Source: Cellulomonas cellasea | GTDB taxonomy: Bacteria > Actinomycetota > Actinomycetes > Actinomycetales > Cellulomonadaceae | DNA length: 64,000 bases | Assembly: GCF_006538745.1 (NCBI RefSeq) | Contig: NZ_BJLR01000018.1 | Location: forward strand, 51,789 to 115,788 | Direction: 5' to 3' | Shown: piece after piece, positions 44,633 through 54,433 of the stretch | Numbering within the stretch: the stretch's first letter is position 1 | Layout of the letters: the number at the start of each line of letters is the position of its first letter | Program-made: the position numbers and the translations under genes | Notes under the pieces: generated by a model | Database searches by the model: none | Told to the model about the DNA's origin: nothing | The model's input: the letters and a program-made list of their open reading frames with translations, nothing else

Positions 44633-44720
44633 AGCGGGACACAGTGCGGTGTCACGCGGTCCTGCGGCCCGGAGCCAGGGGAGCGAACCCCTCCCGCGAA
44701 CCGCAGCGAAAGGCACCCCG

Positions 44721-45992
44721 TTGACCACATCACGCACGCGCGCACTCGCTCTCCCCGTGGCGGCACTCGCCGTCGCGCTCGGCCTCACCGGCTGCGGCGG
44801 AGCGCGCACCGACGCCGGGTCCTCCGGTGGCAGCACCTCGTCCGGCGACGCGGCCGCCTCGTGCGTCGACACGTCGGGCGACTCCGTGAAGATCGGCTTC
44901 CTCAACTCGCTGTCGGGCACCATGGCGATCTCGGAGCAGACCGTCCGCGACGCGCTCGACCTCGCCGCCGAGGAGATCAACGCGGACGGCGGGGTGCTCG
45001 GCAAGCAGCTCGAGGTCGTCGGCGAGGACGGCGCCTCGGAGCCGACGGTCTTCGCGGAGAAGGCCGAGAAGCTCGTCTCGTCCGACTGCGTCGCCGCGGT
45101 GTTCGGCGGCTGGACCTCGTCGTCGCGCAAGGCGATGCTCCCGGTGTTCGAGAGCAAGGACGCGCTGCTGTTCTACCCGGTGCAGTACGAGGGCCTGGAG
45201 GCGTCGCCGAACATCTTCTACACGGGCGCGACGACGAACCAGCAGATCGTCCCGGGCATGGACTACCTCAAGGAGCAGGGCAAGACGAAGGTCTTCCTCG
45301 TCGGCTCCGACTACGTGTTCCCGCGGACGGCGAACAAGATCATCAACGCCTACGCCGAGGCGAACGGCATCGAGATCGTCGGCGAGGAGTACGCGCCGCT
45401 CGGGCACACCGACTTCTCGACGATCGTCAACAAGCTCAAGGCGTCGGGCGCCGACGCGGTGTTCAACACGCTCAACGGCGACTCCAACGTGGCGTTCTTC
45501 AAGGAGTACAAGAACGTCGGCCTCGGGGTCGACACGACCCCGGTCGTCTCGGTCTCGATCGCCGAGGAGGAGGTCGGCGGCATCGGCGTCGAGAACATCG
45601 AGGGCCAGCTCACGGCGTGGAACTACTACCAGACGGTCGAGAGCCCCGCGAACACCACGTTCGTGGAGGCGTTCAAGGCCAAGTACGGGGAGGACCGCGT
45701 GACGTCCGACCCGATGGAGGCCGCGTACACGTCGCTCTACCTGTGGAAGGGCATGGTCGAGAAGGCCGAGTCGTTCGACGTCGCGGCGGTGCAGGACGCG
45801 GCCGACGGCGTCACGTTCGAGGCGCCCGAGGGCACCGTGACCGTGAACGGCGAGAACCACCACATCGCCAAGACGGCGCTCATCGGCAAGATCGGCGCCG
45901 ACGGCCTCATCTACACCGAGTGGAGCTCGGACGAGGCGATCGAGCCCGACCCGTTCCTCGAGGGCTACGACTGGGCCGAGGGCCTGTCCTGA
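44721..45992 (+). CDS. urtA: Urea ABC transporter substrate-binding protein UrtA
   Basis: A 423-residue lipoprotein that captures urea outside the membrane for the UrtBCDE importer. The start is TTG 44721, with AAAGG 7 nt upstream; it gives a clean lipoprotein signal ([18 protein letters not shown], lipobox LTGC). Family features: [53 protein letters not shown] and [11 protein letters not shown] are characteristic of UrtA rather than of branched amino-acid binders. It is separated from urtB by a 133-base gap with a hairpin. Urea carboxylase and allophanate hydrolase downstream agree with urea as substrate. Confidence 0.95.
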   Translation: MTTSRTRALALPVAALAVALGLTGCGGARTDAGSSGGSTSSGDAAASCVDTSGDSVKIGFLNSLSGTMAISEQTVRDALDLAAEEINADGGVLGKQLEVVGEDGASEPTVFAEKAEKLVSSDCVAAVFGGWTSSSRKAMLPVFESKDALLFYPVQYEGLEASPNIFYTGATTNQQIVPGMDYLKEQGKTKVFLVGSDYVFPRTANKIINAYAEANGIEIVGEEYAPLGHTDFSTIVNKLKASGADAVFNTLNGDSNVAFFKEYKNVGLGVDTTPVVSVSIAEEEVGGIGVENIEGQLTAWNYYQTVESPANTTFVEAFKAKYGEDRVTSDPMEAAYTSLYLWKGMVEKAESFDVAAVQDAADGVTFEAPEGTVTVNGENHHIAKTALIGKIGADGLIYTEWSSDEAIEPDPFLEGYDWAEGLS

Positions 45993-46062
45993 CCTGACCA
46001 GCGGGCCGCGCCACCGCCACCGGCGGACGACCGACGCGGCACGACCAGCCCGCCCCGCACGC

Positions 46063-46095
46063 CGGCCGGCGCTCCCTCGCCCGGAGCGCCGGCCG
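46063..46095 (+). terminator. Hairpin between urtA and urtB
   Basis: A 13-bp perfect stem (46063-46075 with 46083-46095) with a 7-nt loop. It likely gives partial termination or protects the urtA 3' end so that binding protein exceeds permease. Confidence 0.6.
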
Positions 46096-46125
46096 CCGGC
46101 GGGGCCCGCACGGAAGGGGGCCGGG

Positions 46126-47010
46126 ATGGATGCCCTGTTCTCGCAGCTCTTCGCCGGGCTGAGCCTCGGGTCGGTGCTGCTGCTCGCGGCGCTCGGGCTC
46201 GCGCTCACGTTCGGTCAGATGGGCGTCATCAACATGGCGCACGGGGAGTTCATGATGGCGGGCGCGTACACCGCGTACGTCGTGCAGAGCCTGATCGCGG
46301 ACGCCGGGGTCTCGCTGCTCGTCTCGCTCGTCGTCGGCTTCCTCGTCGGCGGGCTGCTCGGGCTCGTGCTCGAGGTCACGCTCGTCTCGCGGATGTACCG
46401 GCGGCCGCTCGACACGCTGCTCGTCACGTGGGGCGTCGCGCTCGTGCTCCAGCAGGCGGCGCGCGACATCTTCGGCGCGCCGAACGTCGACGTCCGGGCG
46501 CCGGCGTGGCTGTCCGGGGCGGTCGAGCTGTTCGGGCTCGGGGTGCCCCGGACGCGGCTGTTCATCCTGCTGGTCGCGGTCGTGTGCGTGACCGCGCTGG
46601 CGCTCGTCCTCAAGCTCACGCCGCTCGGTCGTCGGATCCGCGCGACCGTGCAGAACCGCGACCTCGCGGAGACGTCGGGCATCTCGACGCGCGCGACGGA
46701 CCGGCTCACGTTCTTCGTCGGCTCCGGGATCGCCGGGGTCGCGGGCGTCGCGCTCACGCTGCTCGGGTCGATCGGCCCGACGCTCGGCACGGCCTACATC
46801 GTCGACGCGTTCCTCGTCGTGGTCGCGGGCGGCATCGGGCAGCTCAAGGGGACCGTGATCGCGGCGTTCTCGCTCGGGCTGCTGCAGGCGACGTTCGAGT
46901 ACTCGACGACCGCGAGCATCGCCAAGGTGCTGCTGTTCGTCGTCATCGTCGCGTTCCTCCAGGTGCGGCCGCAGGGGCTCGTGTCGCTGCGCACGCGGAG
47001 CCTCGCGTGA
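46126..47010 (+). CDS. urtB: Urea ABC transporter permease UrtB
   Basis: A 294-residue permease of the branched-chain (LivH-type) class with about eight membrane helices. The start region MDALFSQLFAGLSLGSVLLL and GQMGVINMAHGEFMMAGAY are typical of UrtB; the cytoplasmic loop reads RRIRATVQNRDLAETSGI. It forms the urea channel with UrtC. ATG 46126 has AAGGGGG about 8 nt upstream. Its stop overlaps the urtC GTG by four bases. Confidence 0.94.
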   Translation: MDALFSQLFAGLSLGSVLLLAALGLALTFGQMGVINMAHGEFMMAGAYTAYVVQSLIADAGVSLLVSLVVGFLVGGLLGLVLEVTLVSRMYRRPLDTLLVTWGVALVLQQAARDIFGAPNVDVRAPAWLSGAVELFGLGVPRTRLFILLVAVVCVTALALVLKLTPLGRRIRATVQNRDLAETSGISTRATDRLTFFVGSGIAGVAGVALTLLGSIGPTLGTAYIVDAFLVVVAGGIGQLKGTVIAAFSLGLLQATFEYSTTASIAKVLLFVVIVAFLQVRPQGLVSLRTRSLA

Positions 47011-48188
47011 GCCCGGCGGGGACCGCGGAGCGCCGCGGCGGTGCGGTGGGCCGGCTGCTGACCGGCGAGCGCGTCCGCACCCTCGCCGGGTTCGCCGTCG
47101 CCGCGGTCGCGCTGTTCGGCGTCGCGCCCGCGCTGCTCTCCGACTTCCGGCTCGGGCTGCTCGCCAAGTTCTGCTGCCTCGCGATGGTCGCGGTCGGCAT
47201 CGGGCTCGCGTGGGGGCGCGGCGGGATGCTCACGCTGGGCCAGGGCGTCTACTTCGGGCTCGGCGGCTACCTCATGGCCATGCACCTCAAGCTCGCCGAC
47301 GCCGGGCCGGGCGGGGTGCCCGACTTCATGCTGCTCTACGGCGACGGGACCGTGCCGGGCTGGTGGGAGCCGCTGCGCAGCCCGGTCGTCACGGTCGTCG
47401 CGATCGTGCTCGTGCCGGTCGCGCTGGCCTCGGCGCTCGGGTTCGCGGTGTTCACGCGGCGCGTGCGCGGGGCGTACTTCGCGATCCTGTCGCAGGCGCT
47501 CGCGGCGGCGTTCGCGATCCTGCTCGTCGGGCAGCAGAAGGTCACCGGCGGGACGAACGGGCTCAACGGGTTCCGGTCGTTCTTCGGGTACGACCTCGCC
47601 GACCCGGTGAACAAGGAGATGCTGTACCTCATCGCCGCCGGGACGCTGCTCGCGATGGTCGCGATCGTGCGCCTCCTGATGCGCTCGCGCTTCGGCGAGC
47701 TGCTCGTCGCGGTGCGCGACCAGGAGAACCGCGTCCGGTTCCTCGGCTACGACCCCGCGGCCGTCAAGGTCGTCGCGTACGCGGTCGCGGCGGCGTTCGC
47801 GGGGATCGGCGGGGCGCTGTTCGTGCCGATCGTCGGGATCATCTCGCCCGCGGACGTCGGCGTCGTGCCGTCCATCGGTTTCCTCGTCGGCGTCGCGATC
47901 GGCGGCCGCGCGACGCTGCTCGGGCCCGTGCTCGGGGCGCTCGCCGTCTCGTGGGCGCAGACCTCGCTGTCGGAGCAGTTCCCGTCGTTCTGGACCTACT
48001 TCCAGGGCGCGCTGTTCATCGTCGTCGTCGCGTTCCTGCCGGGTGGCCTCGCGTCGCTCGGGGGCGTTCGGCGGCGGTGGCGCGCCGGCCGGGCGGAGCG
48101 GGACGACGTGCCCGACGAGGTCCCGGCGCGCGCGGCGCAGGCACCCACCACGCCGTCCGAGACCGTCACGTCCGGGAGCACCCCATGA
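47007..48188 (+). CDS. urtC: Urea ABC transporter permease UrtC
   Basis: A 393-residue LivM-type permease, partner of UrtB. GTG 47007 overlaps the urtB stop. About ten hydrophobic segments; WGRGGMLTLGQGVYFGLGGY and the loop VAVRDQENRVRFLGYDP are typical of UrtC. The C-terminus has a hydrophilic tail of about 50 residues. The final ATGA couples it to urtD. Confidence 0.94.
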   Translation: MSPAGTAERRGGAVGRLLTGERVRTLAGFAVAAVALFGVAPALLSDFRLGLLAKFCCLAMVAVGIGLAWGRGGMLTLGQGVYFGLGGYLMAMHLKLADAGPGGVPDFMLLYGDGTVPGWWEPLRSPVVTVVAIVLVPVALASALGFAVFTRRVRGAYFAILSQALAAAFAILLVGQQKVTGGTNGLNGFRSFFGYDLADPVNKEMLYLIAAGTLLAMVAIVRLLMRSRFGELLVAVRDQENRVRFLGYDPAAVKVVAYAVAAAFAGIGGALFVPIVGIISPADVGVVPSIGFLVGVAIGGRATLLGPVLGALAVSWAQTSLSEQFPSFWTYFQGALFIVVVAFLPGGLASLGGVRRRWRAGRAERDDVPDEVPARAAQAPTTPSETVTSGSTP

Positions 48189-49006
48189 CCGACATCCCCC
48201 AGCCGGAGCAGGTGCTCGACCCCGACGCGCTCGAGCAGGTGCTCGCGGGGCCCGGCGACCGGTTCCGGCACGACTACCTCGAGGTCCGGGGCCTGCGCGT
48301 CGAGTTCGACGGCTTCGTGGCCGTCGACGGGGTCGACCTCACGGTCACCCAGGGCGACCTGCGGTTCCTCATCGGGCCGAACGGCGCCGGCAAGACCACG
48401 ATCGTCGACGCGATCACCGGCCTCGCCCGCGCGAGCGGCTCGGTCCGGTTCGGCGGCGTCGAGCTGCTCGGCAAGGCGTCGCACCGCGTCGCCCGGGCCG
48501 GCGTCGGGCGCACCTTCCAGACCGCGAGCGTCTTCGACGAGCTCAGCGTCCTGCAGAACCTCGACATCGCCGCAGGGTCCCGGCGGAAGGCCCGCACGCT
48601 CCTGCGGCGCCGGTCGGCGGTCCCCGAGGTCGTCGAGCAGGCGCTCGAGACGGTCGGGCTCACCGCGCTGCGGGACGCGCCCGCGGGCGTGCTCGCGCAC
48701 GGGCAGAAGCAGTGGCTCGAGATCGGGATGCTCCTGGTGCAGGACTCGCGGCTGCTCCTGCTCGACGAGCCCGTCGCGGGGATGAGCCACGCCGAGCGTG
48801 AGCAGACCGGCCTGCTGCTGCAGCGGATCGGCGCGCAGCGGACGGTCGTCGTCGTCGAGCACGACATGGAGTTCCTGCGCTCGTTCGCGTCGTCGGTCAC
48901 GGTGCTGCACCAGGGCCGCGTGCTGAGCGAGGGGACGGTCGCGCAGGTCCAGGCGGACCCGCGCGTCGTCGAGGTGTACCTGGGCAGCGGACGGAAGGAG
49001 CGGTGA
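48185..49006 (+). CDS. urtD: Urea ABC transporter ATP-binding protein UrtD
   Basis: A 273-residue ATPase of the LivG type. Walker A is GPNGAGKTT; GVGRTFQTASVFDELSV holds the Q-loop; the signature is AHGQKQWLEIGMLL, as in UrtD (LSHGQKQ) rather than the usual LSGGQ; Walker B is LLLLDEPVAGM; and EHDM is the H-loop. About 40 N-terminal residues precede the domain. It overlaps urtC (ATGA) and urtE. Confidence 0.95.
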   Translation: MTDIPQPEQVLDPDALEQVLAGPGDRFRHDYLEVRGLRVEFDGFVAVDGVDLTVTQGDLRFLIGPNGAGKTTIVDAITGLARASGSVRFGGVELLGKASHRVARAGVGRTFQTASVFDELSVLQNLDIAAGSRRKARTLLRRRSAVPEVVEQALETVGLTALRDAPAGVLAHGQKQWLEIGMLLVQDSRLLLLDEPVAGMSHAEREQTGLLLQRIGAQRTVVVVEHDMEFLRSFASSVTVLHQGRVLSEGTVAQVQADPRVVEVYLGSGRKER

Positions 49007-49701
49007 TGCTCGAGCTCGAGGGGGTGCACGTCGGGTACGGGCGCACGTCCGTCGTCCACGGCGTCGACGTGCGGGTGCCGGACGGCGGGATCGCCGCCGT
49101 GATGGGCCACAACGGCGCGGGCAAGACGACGCTGCTGCGCGCGGCCGTCGGCCTGCTCCCCGTCCGGGCGGGGACGGTCCGGCTCGCGGGCGAGGACGTC
49201 ACGCGGCTGCGCCCGCACGAGCGGGTCCGGCGCGGGCTCGCGTACGTGCCGCAGGGGCAGCAGTCGTTCGGGCAGCTCACCGCGCGGGAGAACCTCCAGC
49301 TCGTCGCCGACGGCCAGGGCGCCGCAGGCGGCCGGCGCACCGACGAGGCGCTCGACCTGTTCCCGGCGCTGCGCGGCCTGCTCGGGCGGCGCGCGGGGCT
49401 GCTCTCGGGCGGTCAGCGCCAGCAGCTCGCGATCGCCCGGGCCCTCATCACCGGCCCGAGGGTGCTCGTGCTCGACGAGCCGACCGAGGGCATCCAGCCG
49501 TCGGTCGTCGCCGAGATCGAGGACGCGGTCCTCGCGCTCACCGCGGCGGGCGGGCTCGCGGTCCTGCTCGTCGAGCAGCACGTCGGGTTCGCCCTCGGGG
49601 CGGCGTCGCACTTCGCGGTGCTCGAGTCCGGACGGGTCGTGGCGTCCGGCGAGGGCGGCATCGAGCAGGAGGCGCAGGTCCGTGCCGCGATGGCGCTCTG
49701 A
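49006..49701 (+). CDS. urtE: Urea ABC transporter ATP-binding protein UrtE
   Basis: A 231-residue LivF-type ATPase, second ATPase of the urea importer. ATG 49006 is preferred over GTG 49003 because AAGGAG then has a 5-nt spacer. Walker A GHNGAGKTTLLRA, Q-loop VPQGQQSFGQLT, signature LSGGQRQQLAIARAL, Walker B VLVLDEPTEGIQPS, and VEQHVGFA for the H-loop region. It is the last gene of urtABCDE; the GntR gene starts 88 bases downstream with its own -10. Confidence 0.95.
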   Translation: MLELEGVHVGYGRTSVVHGVDVRVPDGGIAAVMGHNGAGKTTLLRAAVGLLPVRAGTVRLAGEDVTRLRPHERVRRGLAYVPQGQQSFGQLTARENLQLVADGQGAAGGRRTDEALDLFPALRGLLGRRAGLLSGGQRQQLAIARALITGPRVLVLDEPTEGIQPSVVAEIEDAVLALTAAGGLAVLLVEQHVGFALGAASHFAVLESGRVVASGEGGIEQEAQVRAAMAL

Positions 49702-49789
49702 CACCGGGCGCGCGGGCGAGCGCCGGAAGCGGCCCGACGCCGAGGGGGGCGCCCGGGACGCCCCGCCGGGAGGGATACGCTCCGTGGGT

Positions 49790-50506
49790 ATGAGCGCTGA
49801 CGTGGACCCGGGCACCGCGACGGTGTCGGCGGGCGCGTCGCGGTCGCTGCGGGACGTGGTCTACGAGCGCCTGCGCGACGACATCCTCAACGGCCGCGTC
49901 TCCCCGCGCGAGCGCCTCACCGAGCCCAAGCTCGGCAAGGCGTTCGAGGTCTCGCGCACCCCGGTCCGCGAGGCGCTGTCCCGGCTGCTGTCTGACGGGC
50001 TCGTCGAGCGCACCGACTACGGCTACGCGGTCGTCGTGCCGAGCCTCGAGGACCTGCGCAACCTCTACGAGCTGCGCGTCACGCTCGAGCTGCGCGGCAT
50101 CGCCCGGGCGATCGAGAACCCGGGCGTGCGCCACGACGAGGACCAGGTCCGCGCCGAGCTGGCCCGCTGGCAGGAGCTGCGCGACACCCCGCCCGAGCCC
50201 GACCCGGCGTTCGTGCTGCTCGACGAAGGCTTCCACCTGGCGCTGTCCCGCTCGTCGGGCAACGCCCAGCTGACCGACGCGCTCGTGACCGTCAACCAGA
50301 AGATCCGCGCGGTCCGCATGCACGACTTCGTCGAGACCGGGCGCATCGTCACGACGATCGACGAGCACATCGAGATCCTCGACCTCGTGCTGGCACGGGA
50401 CCTCGCGGCGGCGCTGACCGCGCTGCACAAGCACGTGGGGGAGTCGCTCGAGGTCGTCATGGAGCGCGCGACGAGCGCGATGACGCGGATGGCGCTCGCG
50501 GGCTGA
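49790..50506 (+). CDS. GntR-family regulator (FCD domain)
   Basis: A 238-residue repressor-type regulator of the FadR subgroup. The winged helix is at about 18-85 (LRDVVYERLRDDILNGRVSPRERLTEPKLG; the turn helix contains FEVSRTPVREAL). The all-helical FCD ligand domain follows from about 95 (LYELRVTLELRGIARAIE, DEGFHLALSRSSGN, IDEHIEILDLV), whose His/Asp residues usually bind a metal and a carboxylate ligand. Sitting between the urea importer and urea carboxylase genes, it likely controls both through the shared TGTATACAC palindromes. TACGCT at 49776-49781 is a -10 close to ATG 49790. Confidence 0.9.
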   Translation: MSADVDPGTATVSAGASRSLRDVVYERLRDDILNGRVSPRERLTEPKLGKAFEVSRTPVREALSRLLSDGLVERTDYGYAVVVPSLEDLRNLYELRVTLELRGIARAIENPGVRHDEDQVRAELARWQELRDTPPEPDPAFVLLDEGFHLALSRSSGNAQLTDALVTVNQKIRAVRMHDFVETGRIVTTIDEHIEILDLVLARDLAAALTALHKHVGESLEVVMERATSAMTRMALAG

Positions 50507-50570
50507 CGGCCCCGCCGGGGCGCGCGCAGGGCGCTCGCGTAACTCAGCGTTTACGCCCGCACCCGCTGCG

Positions 50571-50620
50571 GGAAACACCGCCTCCCTACGGTTCGAGAGC
50601 GGATACGGACGTGTATACAC
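50571..50620 (+). promoter_or_regulatory. Urea carboxylase promoter and operator
   Basis: GGAAACACC (50571-50579), TCCCTACGGT with -10 TACGGT (50587-50592), and a perfect 10-bp palindrome GTGTATACAC (50611-50620) downstream of the likely start. GTAAC (50539-50543) and TTTAC (50550-50554) lie upstream of the GAAAC in an 11-bp phase, as expected for GlnR half-sites. The layout matches the urtA promoter. Confidence 0.7.
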
Positions 50621-50725
50621 CTCCGCATCCGGCGGTGGAGCGCCACGACGACCCGGGCCGGACGGCTCGGGACCCGGACCCGGCGGCCCACCGCCCGACC
50701 GCCCCTCACGCCCGTGGGAGCCCCC

Positions 50726-53700
50726 GTGTTCGAGACGCTGCTCGTCGCCAACCGAGGCGAGATCGCCTGCCGCATCCTGCGCACGGCGAAGGGACTCGGC
50801 CTCAAGACGGTCGCGGTGTACTCCGACGCCGACGCCGCGGCCCCCCACGTCCGCATGGCCGACGTCGCGGTGCGCCTCGGGCCCGCCCCCGCGGCCGAGA
50901 GCTACCTGCGCTCCGAGCTCGTGCTCGACGCCGCGCTGACCACCGGCGCCGGCGCGATCCACCCCGGCTACGGGTTCCTGTCCGAGAACGAGGTCTTCGC
51001 CGCCGAGGTCGAGGCCGCCGGGCTCGCGTTCGTCGGCCCGACCCCGGCGCACCTGCACGTGTTCGGCGACAAGCACCGGGCGCGCGTCGCGGCCGAGGCG
51101 GCCGGGGTGCCGCTCGTGCCGGGCAGCGGGCTGCTCGGGTCCCTGCCGGACGCGCTCGCCGCGGCCGACGCCGTCGGGTACCCCGTGATGCTCAAGGCCG
51201 TGGGCGGTGGCGGGGGCATCGGGATGCAGGCATGCGCGGACGCGACCGGGCTCGCGGGCGCCTACGAGAAGGTGCAGCGCATCGCCGCGGCCAACTTCGG
51301 CAGCGCCGGGGTCTTCCTCGAACGGTTCGTCGCGCGGGCCCGGCACCTTGAGGTCCAGGTCTTCGGCGACGGGGACGGGCGCGTCGTGAGCCTCGGCGAC
51401 CGCGACTGCTCGCTCCAGCGCCGGCACCAGAAGGTGCTCGAGGAGGCCCCGGCGCCGAACCTGCCCGACGACGTGCGGATGCGCATGCAGTCCTCGGCGC
51501 GGGCGCTCACCGCGTCGGTCGGGTACCGCTCGGCCGGCACGGTCGAGTACGTGTACGACGTCGACCGGGGCGACGTCTCGTTCCTCGAGGTCAACACGCG
51601 CCTCCAGGTCGAGCACCCCGTGACCGAGGAGGTCACCGGCGTCGACCTCGTGGCCTGGATGCTGCGGCTCGCGCAGGGCGACGCCGACTTCCGCGACGAG
51701 CTCGCGGCGCTGCCGGAGACCGGCCCGGAGCTGCGCGGGCACGCCGTCGAGGCCCGGGTGTACGCCGAGGACCCGCGGCACGACTACCGGCCCAGCGCCG
51801 GGTTGCTCACCGACGTCCGGTACCCCGCGGGCGTGCGCGTCGACGCGTGGGCCGAGACCGGGCAGGAGGTCACGACCCACTACGACCCGATGCTCGCCAA
51901 GGTGATCGTGCACGGCGCGGACCGGGACGCCGCGCTCGTGGCCGCCGCCGACGCGCTCGCCGGGACCCGCGTGACGGGCGTGCAGACGAACCTGCCGCTG
52001 CTGCGGGCCGCCGTCGCCGTCCCCGAGGTCGTCGCGGCGACGCACACCACCGCGACGCTCGCGGGTGTCACCGACGACGAGCCGCACGTCGAGGTCCTGC
52101 GCGGCGGGGTCATGACGACGGTGCAGGACTGGCCCGGGCGGCTCGGGCACTGGGACGTCGGCATCTCCCCGTCGGGCCCCATGGACGACCTGTCGTTCCG
52201 GCTCGGCAACCGCGCGCTCGGCAACCCCGAGGGCGCGCCGGGGCTCGAGTGCACGCTGACCGGCCCGCGCCTGCGGTTCAGCCACGAGGCGGTCGTGTGC
52301 GTGACGGGCGCGCCCGCGCCGGTGACGGTCGACGGCGAGCCCGTCCCGCAGTGGGAGCCCGTGACCGTCCCCGCGGGCGCGGTGCTCGACGTCGGCGCGC
52401 CGCACGGCGCGGGCCTGCGGACGTACGTGCTGCTGCGCGGCGGGCTCGACGTGCCGCTGTACCTCGGCTCGGCGTCGACGTTCTCGCTCGGCGGCTTCGG
52501 CGGGTACACCGGCCGCGCGCTCGTCGTCGGCGACGTCCTGGTCCCCGCGGCCGTGGCCGACGACGCGCCGGCCGCGGTGGCCGTCGCCGCGGAGCTGCGG
52601 CCCGAGCTCGTGCACGAGTGGCACGTCGCGGTGCAGGAGGGCCCGCAGCCCGCGCCGTCGTACTTCACGCCCGAGGACATGGCGATGCTCTACGCCGCGA
52701 CGTGGCAGGTGCAGACGCACGCGAACCGCACCGGCATCCGGCTCACCGGCCCGAAGCCGCAGTGGGCGCGGCCCGACGGCGGCGAGGCCGGCCTGCACCC
52801 GTCGAACCTGCACGACAACCCGTACTCGGTCGGCGCGCTGAACGTCAGCGGCGACACCCCGATCCTGCTCGGGCCCGACGGCCCGAGCCTCGGCGGCTTC
52901 GCGTGCCCGGTCACCGTGGTCGCCGGGCACCGCTGGAAGATGGGCCAGATCCGGCCCGGCGACACCGTGCGGCTCGTCCCGGTGCCCGAGGGGACCGCGG
53001 ACGCGCTGCGGAGGTCCGACGCGCTGCGCGGGCTCGACCGCATCGGCGCGGAGGCGGGCGCAGCGCCCGACGGGCCGGGAACCGCGGCCGCCGGCGCCGC
53101 GCTCGCGACCGGGCCCGACGGCGACGACGGCGTGCTGCACCGGATCGCCGGCGACCCGGCCGACCCGCTCGGCCGCCCGGAGGTCGTCTACCTGCGCGGC
53201 GCGGACGACAACGTGCTCGTCGAGTACGGCCCGATGACGCTCGACCTCGGGCTGCGGCTGCGCGTGCACGCGCTGGGCGAGGCGCTCCGGGCGCGCACCG
53301 ACGCCGGGCTCGCCGGGGTCGTCGACATCACGCCCGGCGTGCGGAGCCTGCACGTGCACGTCGACCCGGACGTGCTCGGCGTGCGCGCGCTCGTCGCGGT
53401 GCTCGCGGAGCTCGAGGCGACGCTGCCGCCCACGGCGGACCTCGTCGTGCCCAGCCGGCGCATCCACCTGCCGATGTCGTTCGACGACCCGGTCATCGCC
53501 GAGGCCACGTCCCGGTACGCCGCCGGGGTGCGGGCGGAGGCGCCGTGGCTGCCGTCGAACATCGAGTTCGTCCGCCGCGTCAACGGCCTGCGCTCGGCCG
53601 ACGACGTGCACCGGACCATGTTCGACGCGGAGTACCTCGTGCTGGGCCTCGGGGACGTCTACCTCGGGGCGCCGCTCGCGGTGCCGCTCGACCCGCGCCA

Positions 53701-54433
53701 CCGGCTCATGACCACGAAGTACAACCCGGCGCGCACGTGGACCGCGGCGGACACCGTCGGGCTCGGCGGCACGTACCTGTGCGTCTACGGCATGGACTCC
53801 CCGGGCGGCTACCAGCTCGTCGGGCGCACGGTGCCCATCTGGTCGGGGCACCGCCAGCGCGGGGTCTTCGAGCCGGGCACGCCGTGGCTGCTGCGGTTCT
53901 TCGACCGCATCGTGTGGCACCCGGTCGGCCCCGAGGAGCTGCTCGAGCAGCGCGCCGCGTTCGCCGCCGGGCGGCTCGACGTCGAGGTCGAGCACGGCAC
54001 GTTCTCCTACGCCGAGCACCTCGCGATGCTCGCGGCCGAGCACGACTCGATCGCCGAGTTCCAGGCCCGGCAGGCGGAGGCGTTCGCCGCCGAGCGCGCC
54101 GCGTGGGAGGCCGCGGGGGAGTTCGCGGTCGAGGAGCCCGCGGACGAGGCCGGGGGGGCGCACGCGCCGGGCGGGGCGGCGGGCGGCCCGGCGTTCGCGG
54201 TGCCCGACGGCTGCGTCCTCGTCGAGGCGCCCATGGTCGGGAGCGTGTGGCGCGTCGAGGTGCGCGCGGGCGAGCAGGTGCACGCCGGCGACCCGCTCGT
54301 CGCGCTCGAGGCCATGAAGCTCGAGCTCGCGGTCGACGCGCCGGTCACGGGACGCGTCCGGCAGGTGCTCGTCGAACCGGGGCAGCACGTCGCCCCCGGT
54401 GCGCCGCTCGTCGTGGTGGAGGTGGGGGCGTGA
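50726..54433 (+). CDS. Urea carboxylase
   Basis: A 1235-residue biotin enzyme that carboxylates urea to allophanate with ATP and bicarbonate. Residues 1-445 are a biotin carboxylase (ANRGEIACRI, GGGGGIGMQ, RDCSLQRRHQKVLEEAPAP, FLEVNTRLQVEHPVTE). About 455-780 is the AHS2/PxpC-like domain (VQDWPGRLGHWDVGISPSGP). About 830-1080 covers the AHS1/PxpB-like domain (LVEYGPMTLDLG, VDITPGVRSLHVHVD). The C-terminal carrier has biotin Lys1198 in EAMKLE. This order marks urea carboxylase rather than acyl-CoA carboxylases. GTG 50726 has GGGAG 5 nt upstream; GTG 50714 is an alternative. The stop overlaps the hydrolase start. Confidence 0.95.
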   Translation: MFETLLVANRGEIACRILRTAKGLGLKTVAVYSDADAAAPHVRMADVAVRLGPAPAAESYLRSELVLDAALTTGAGAIHPGYGFLSENEVFAAEVEAAGLAFVGPTPAHLHVFGDKHRARVAAEAAGVPLVPGSGLLGSLPDALAAADAVGYPVMLKAVGGGGGIGMQACADATGLAGAYEKVQRIAAANFGSAGVFLERFVARARHLEVQVFGDGDGRVVSLGDRDCSLQRRHQKVLEEAPAPNLPDDVRMRMQSSARALTASVGYRSAGTVEYVYDVDRGDVSFLEVNTRLQVEHPVTEEVTGVDLVAWMLRLAQGDADFRDELAALPETGPELRGHAVEARVYAEDPRHDYRPSAGLLTDVRYPAGVRVDAWAETGQEVTTHYDPMLAKVIVHGADRDAALVAAADALAGTRVTGVQTNLPLLRAAVAVPEVVAATHTTATLAGVTDDEPHVEVLRGGVMTTVQDWPGRLGHWDVGISPSGPMDDLSFRLGNRALGNPEGAPGLECTLTGPRLRFSHEAVVCVTGAPAPVTVDGEPVPQWEPVTVPAGAVLDVGAPHGAGLRTYVLLRGGLDVPLYLGSASTFSLGGFGGYTGRALVVGDVLVPAAVADDAPAAVAVAAELRPELVHEWHVAVQEGPQPAPSYFTPEDMAMLYAATWQVQTHANRTGIRLTGPKPQWARPDGGEAGLHPSNLHDNPYSVGALNVSGDTPILLGPDGPSLGGFACPVTVVAGHRWKMGQIRPGDTVRLVPVPEGTADALRRSDALRGLDRIGAEAGAAPDGPGTAAAGAALATGPDGDDGVLHRIAGDPADPLGRPEVVYLRGADDNVLVEYGPMTLDLGLRLRVHALGEALRARTDAGLAGVVDITPGVRSLHVHVDPDVLGVRALVAVLAELEATLPPTADLVVPSRRIHLPMSFDDPVIAEATSRYAAGVRAEAPWLPSNIEFVRRVNGLRSADDVHRTMFDAEYLVLGLGDVYLGAPLAVPLDPRHRLMTTKYNPARTWTAADTVGLGGTYLCVYGMDSPGGYQLVGRTVPIWSGHRQRGVFEPGTPWLLRFFDRIVWHPVGPEELLEQRAAFAAGRLDVEVEHGTFSYAEHLAMLAAEHDSIAEFQARQAEAFAAERAAWEAAGEFAVEEPADEAGGAHAPGGAAGGPAFAVPDGCVLVEAPMVGSVWRVEVRAGEQVHAGDPLVALEAMKLELAVDAPVTGRVRQVLVEPGQHVAPGAPLVVVEVGA

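Noticed and set aside
50714..50725. GTG 50714 as start of urea carboxylase
   Set aside because: GTG 50726 has GGGAG at a proper 5-nt spacing and starts directly at FETLLVANRGEIA. The upstream GTG lacks a ribosome site, though it cannot be fully excluded.
49538..54388. A 1616-codon open frame on the minus strand over urea carboxylase
   Set aside because: It is antisense to a gene with complete biotin-carboxylase and carrier motifs. Its translation is rich in Arg/Gly/His with no domain, as expected for antisense frames in very GC-rich DNA.
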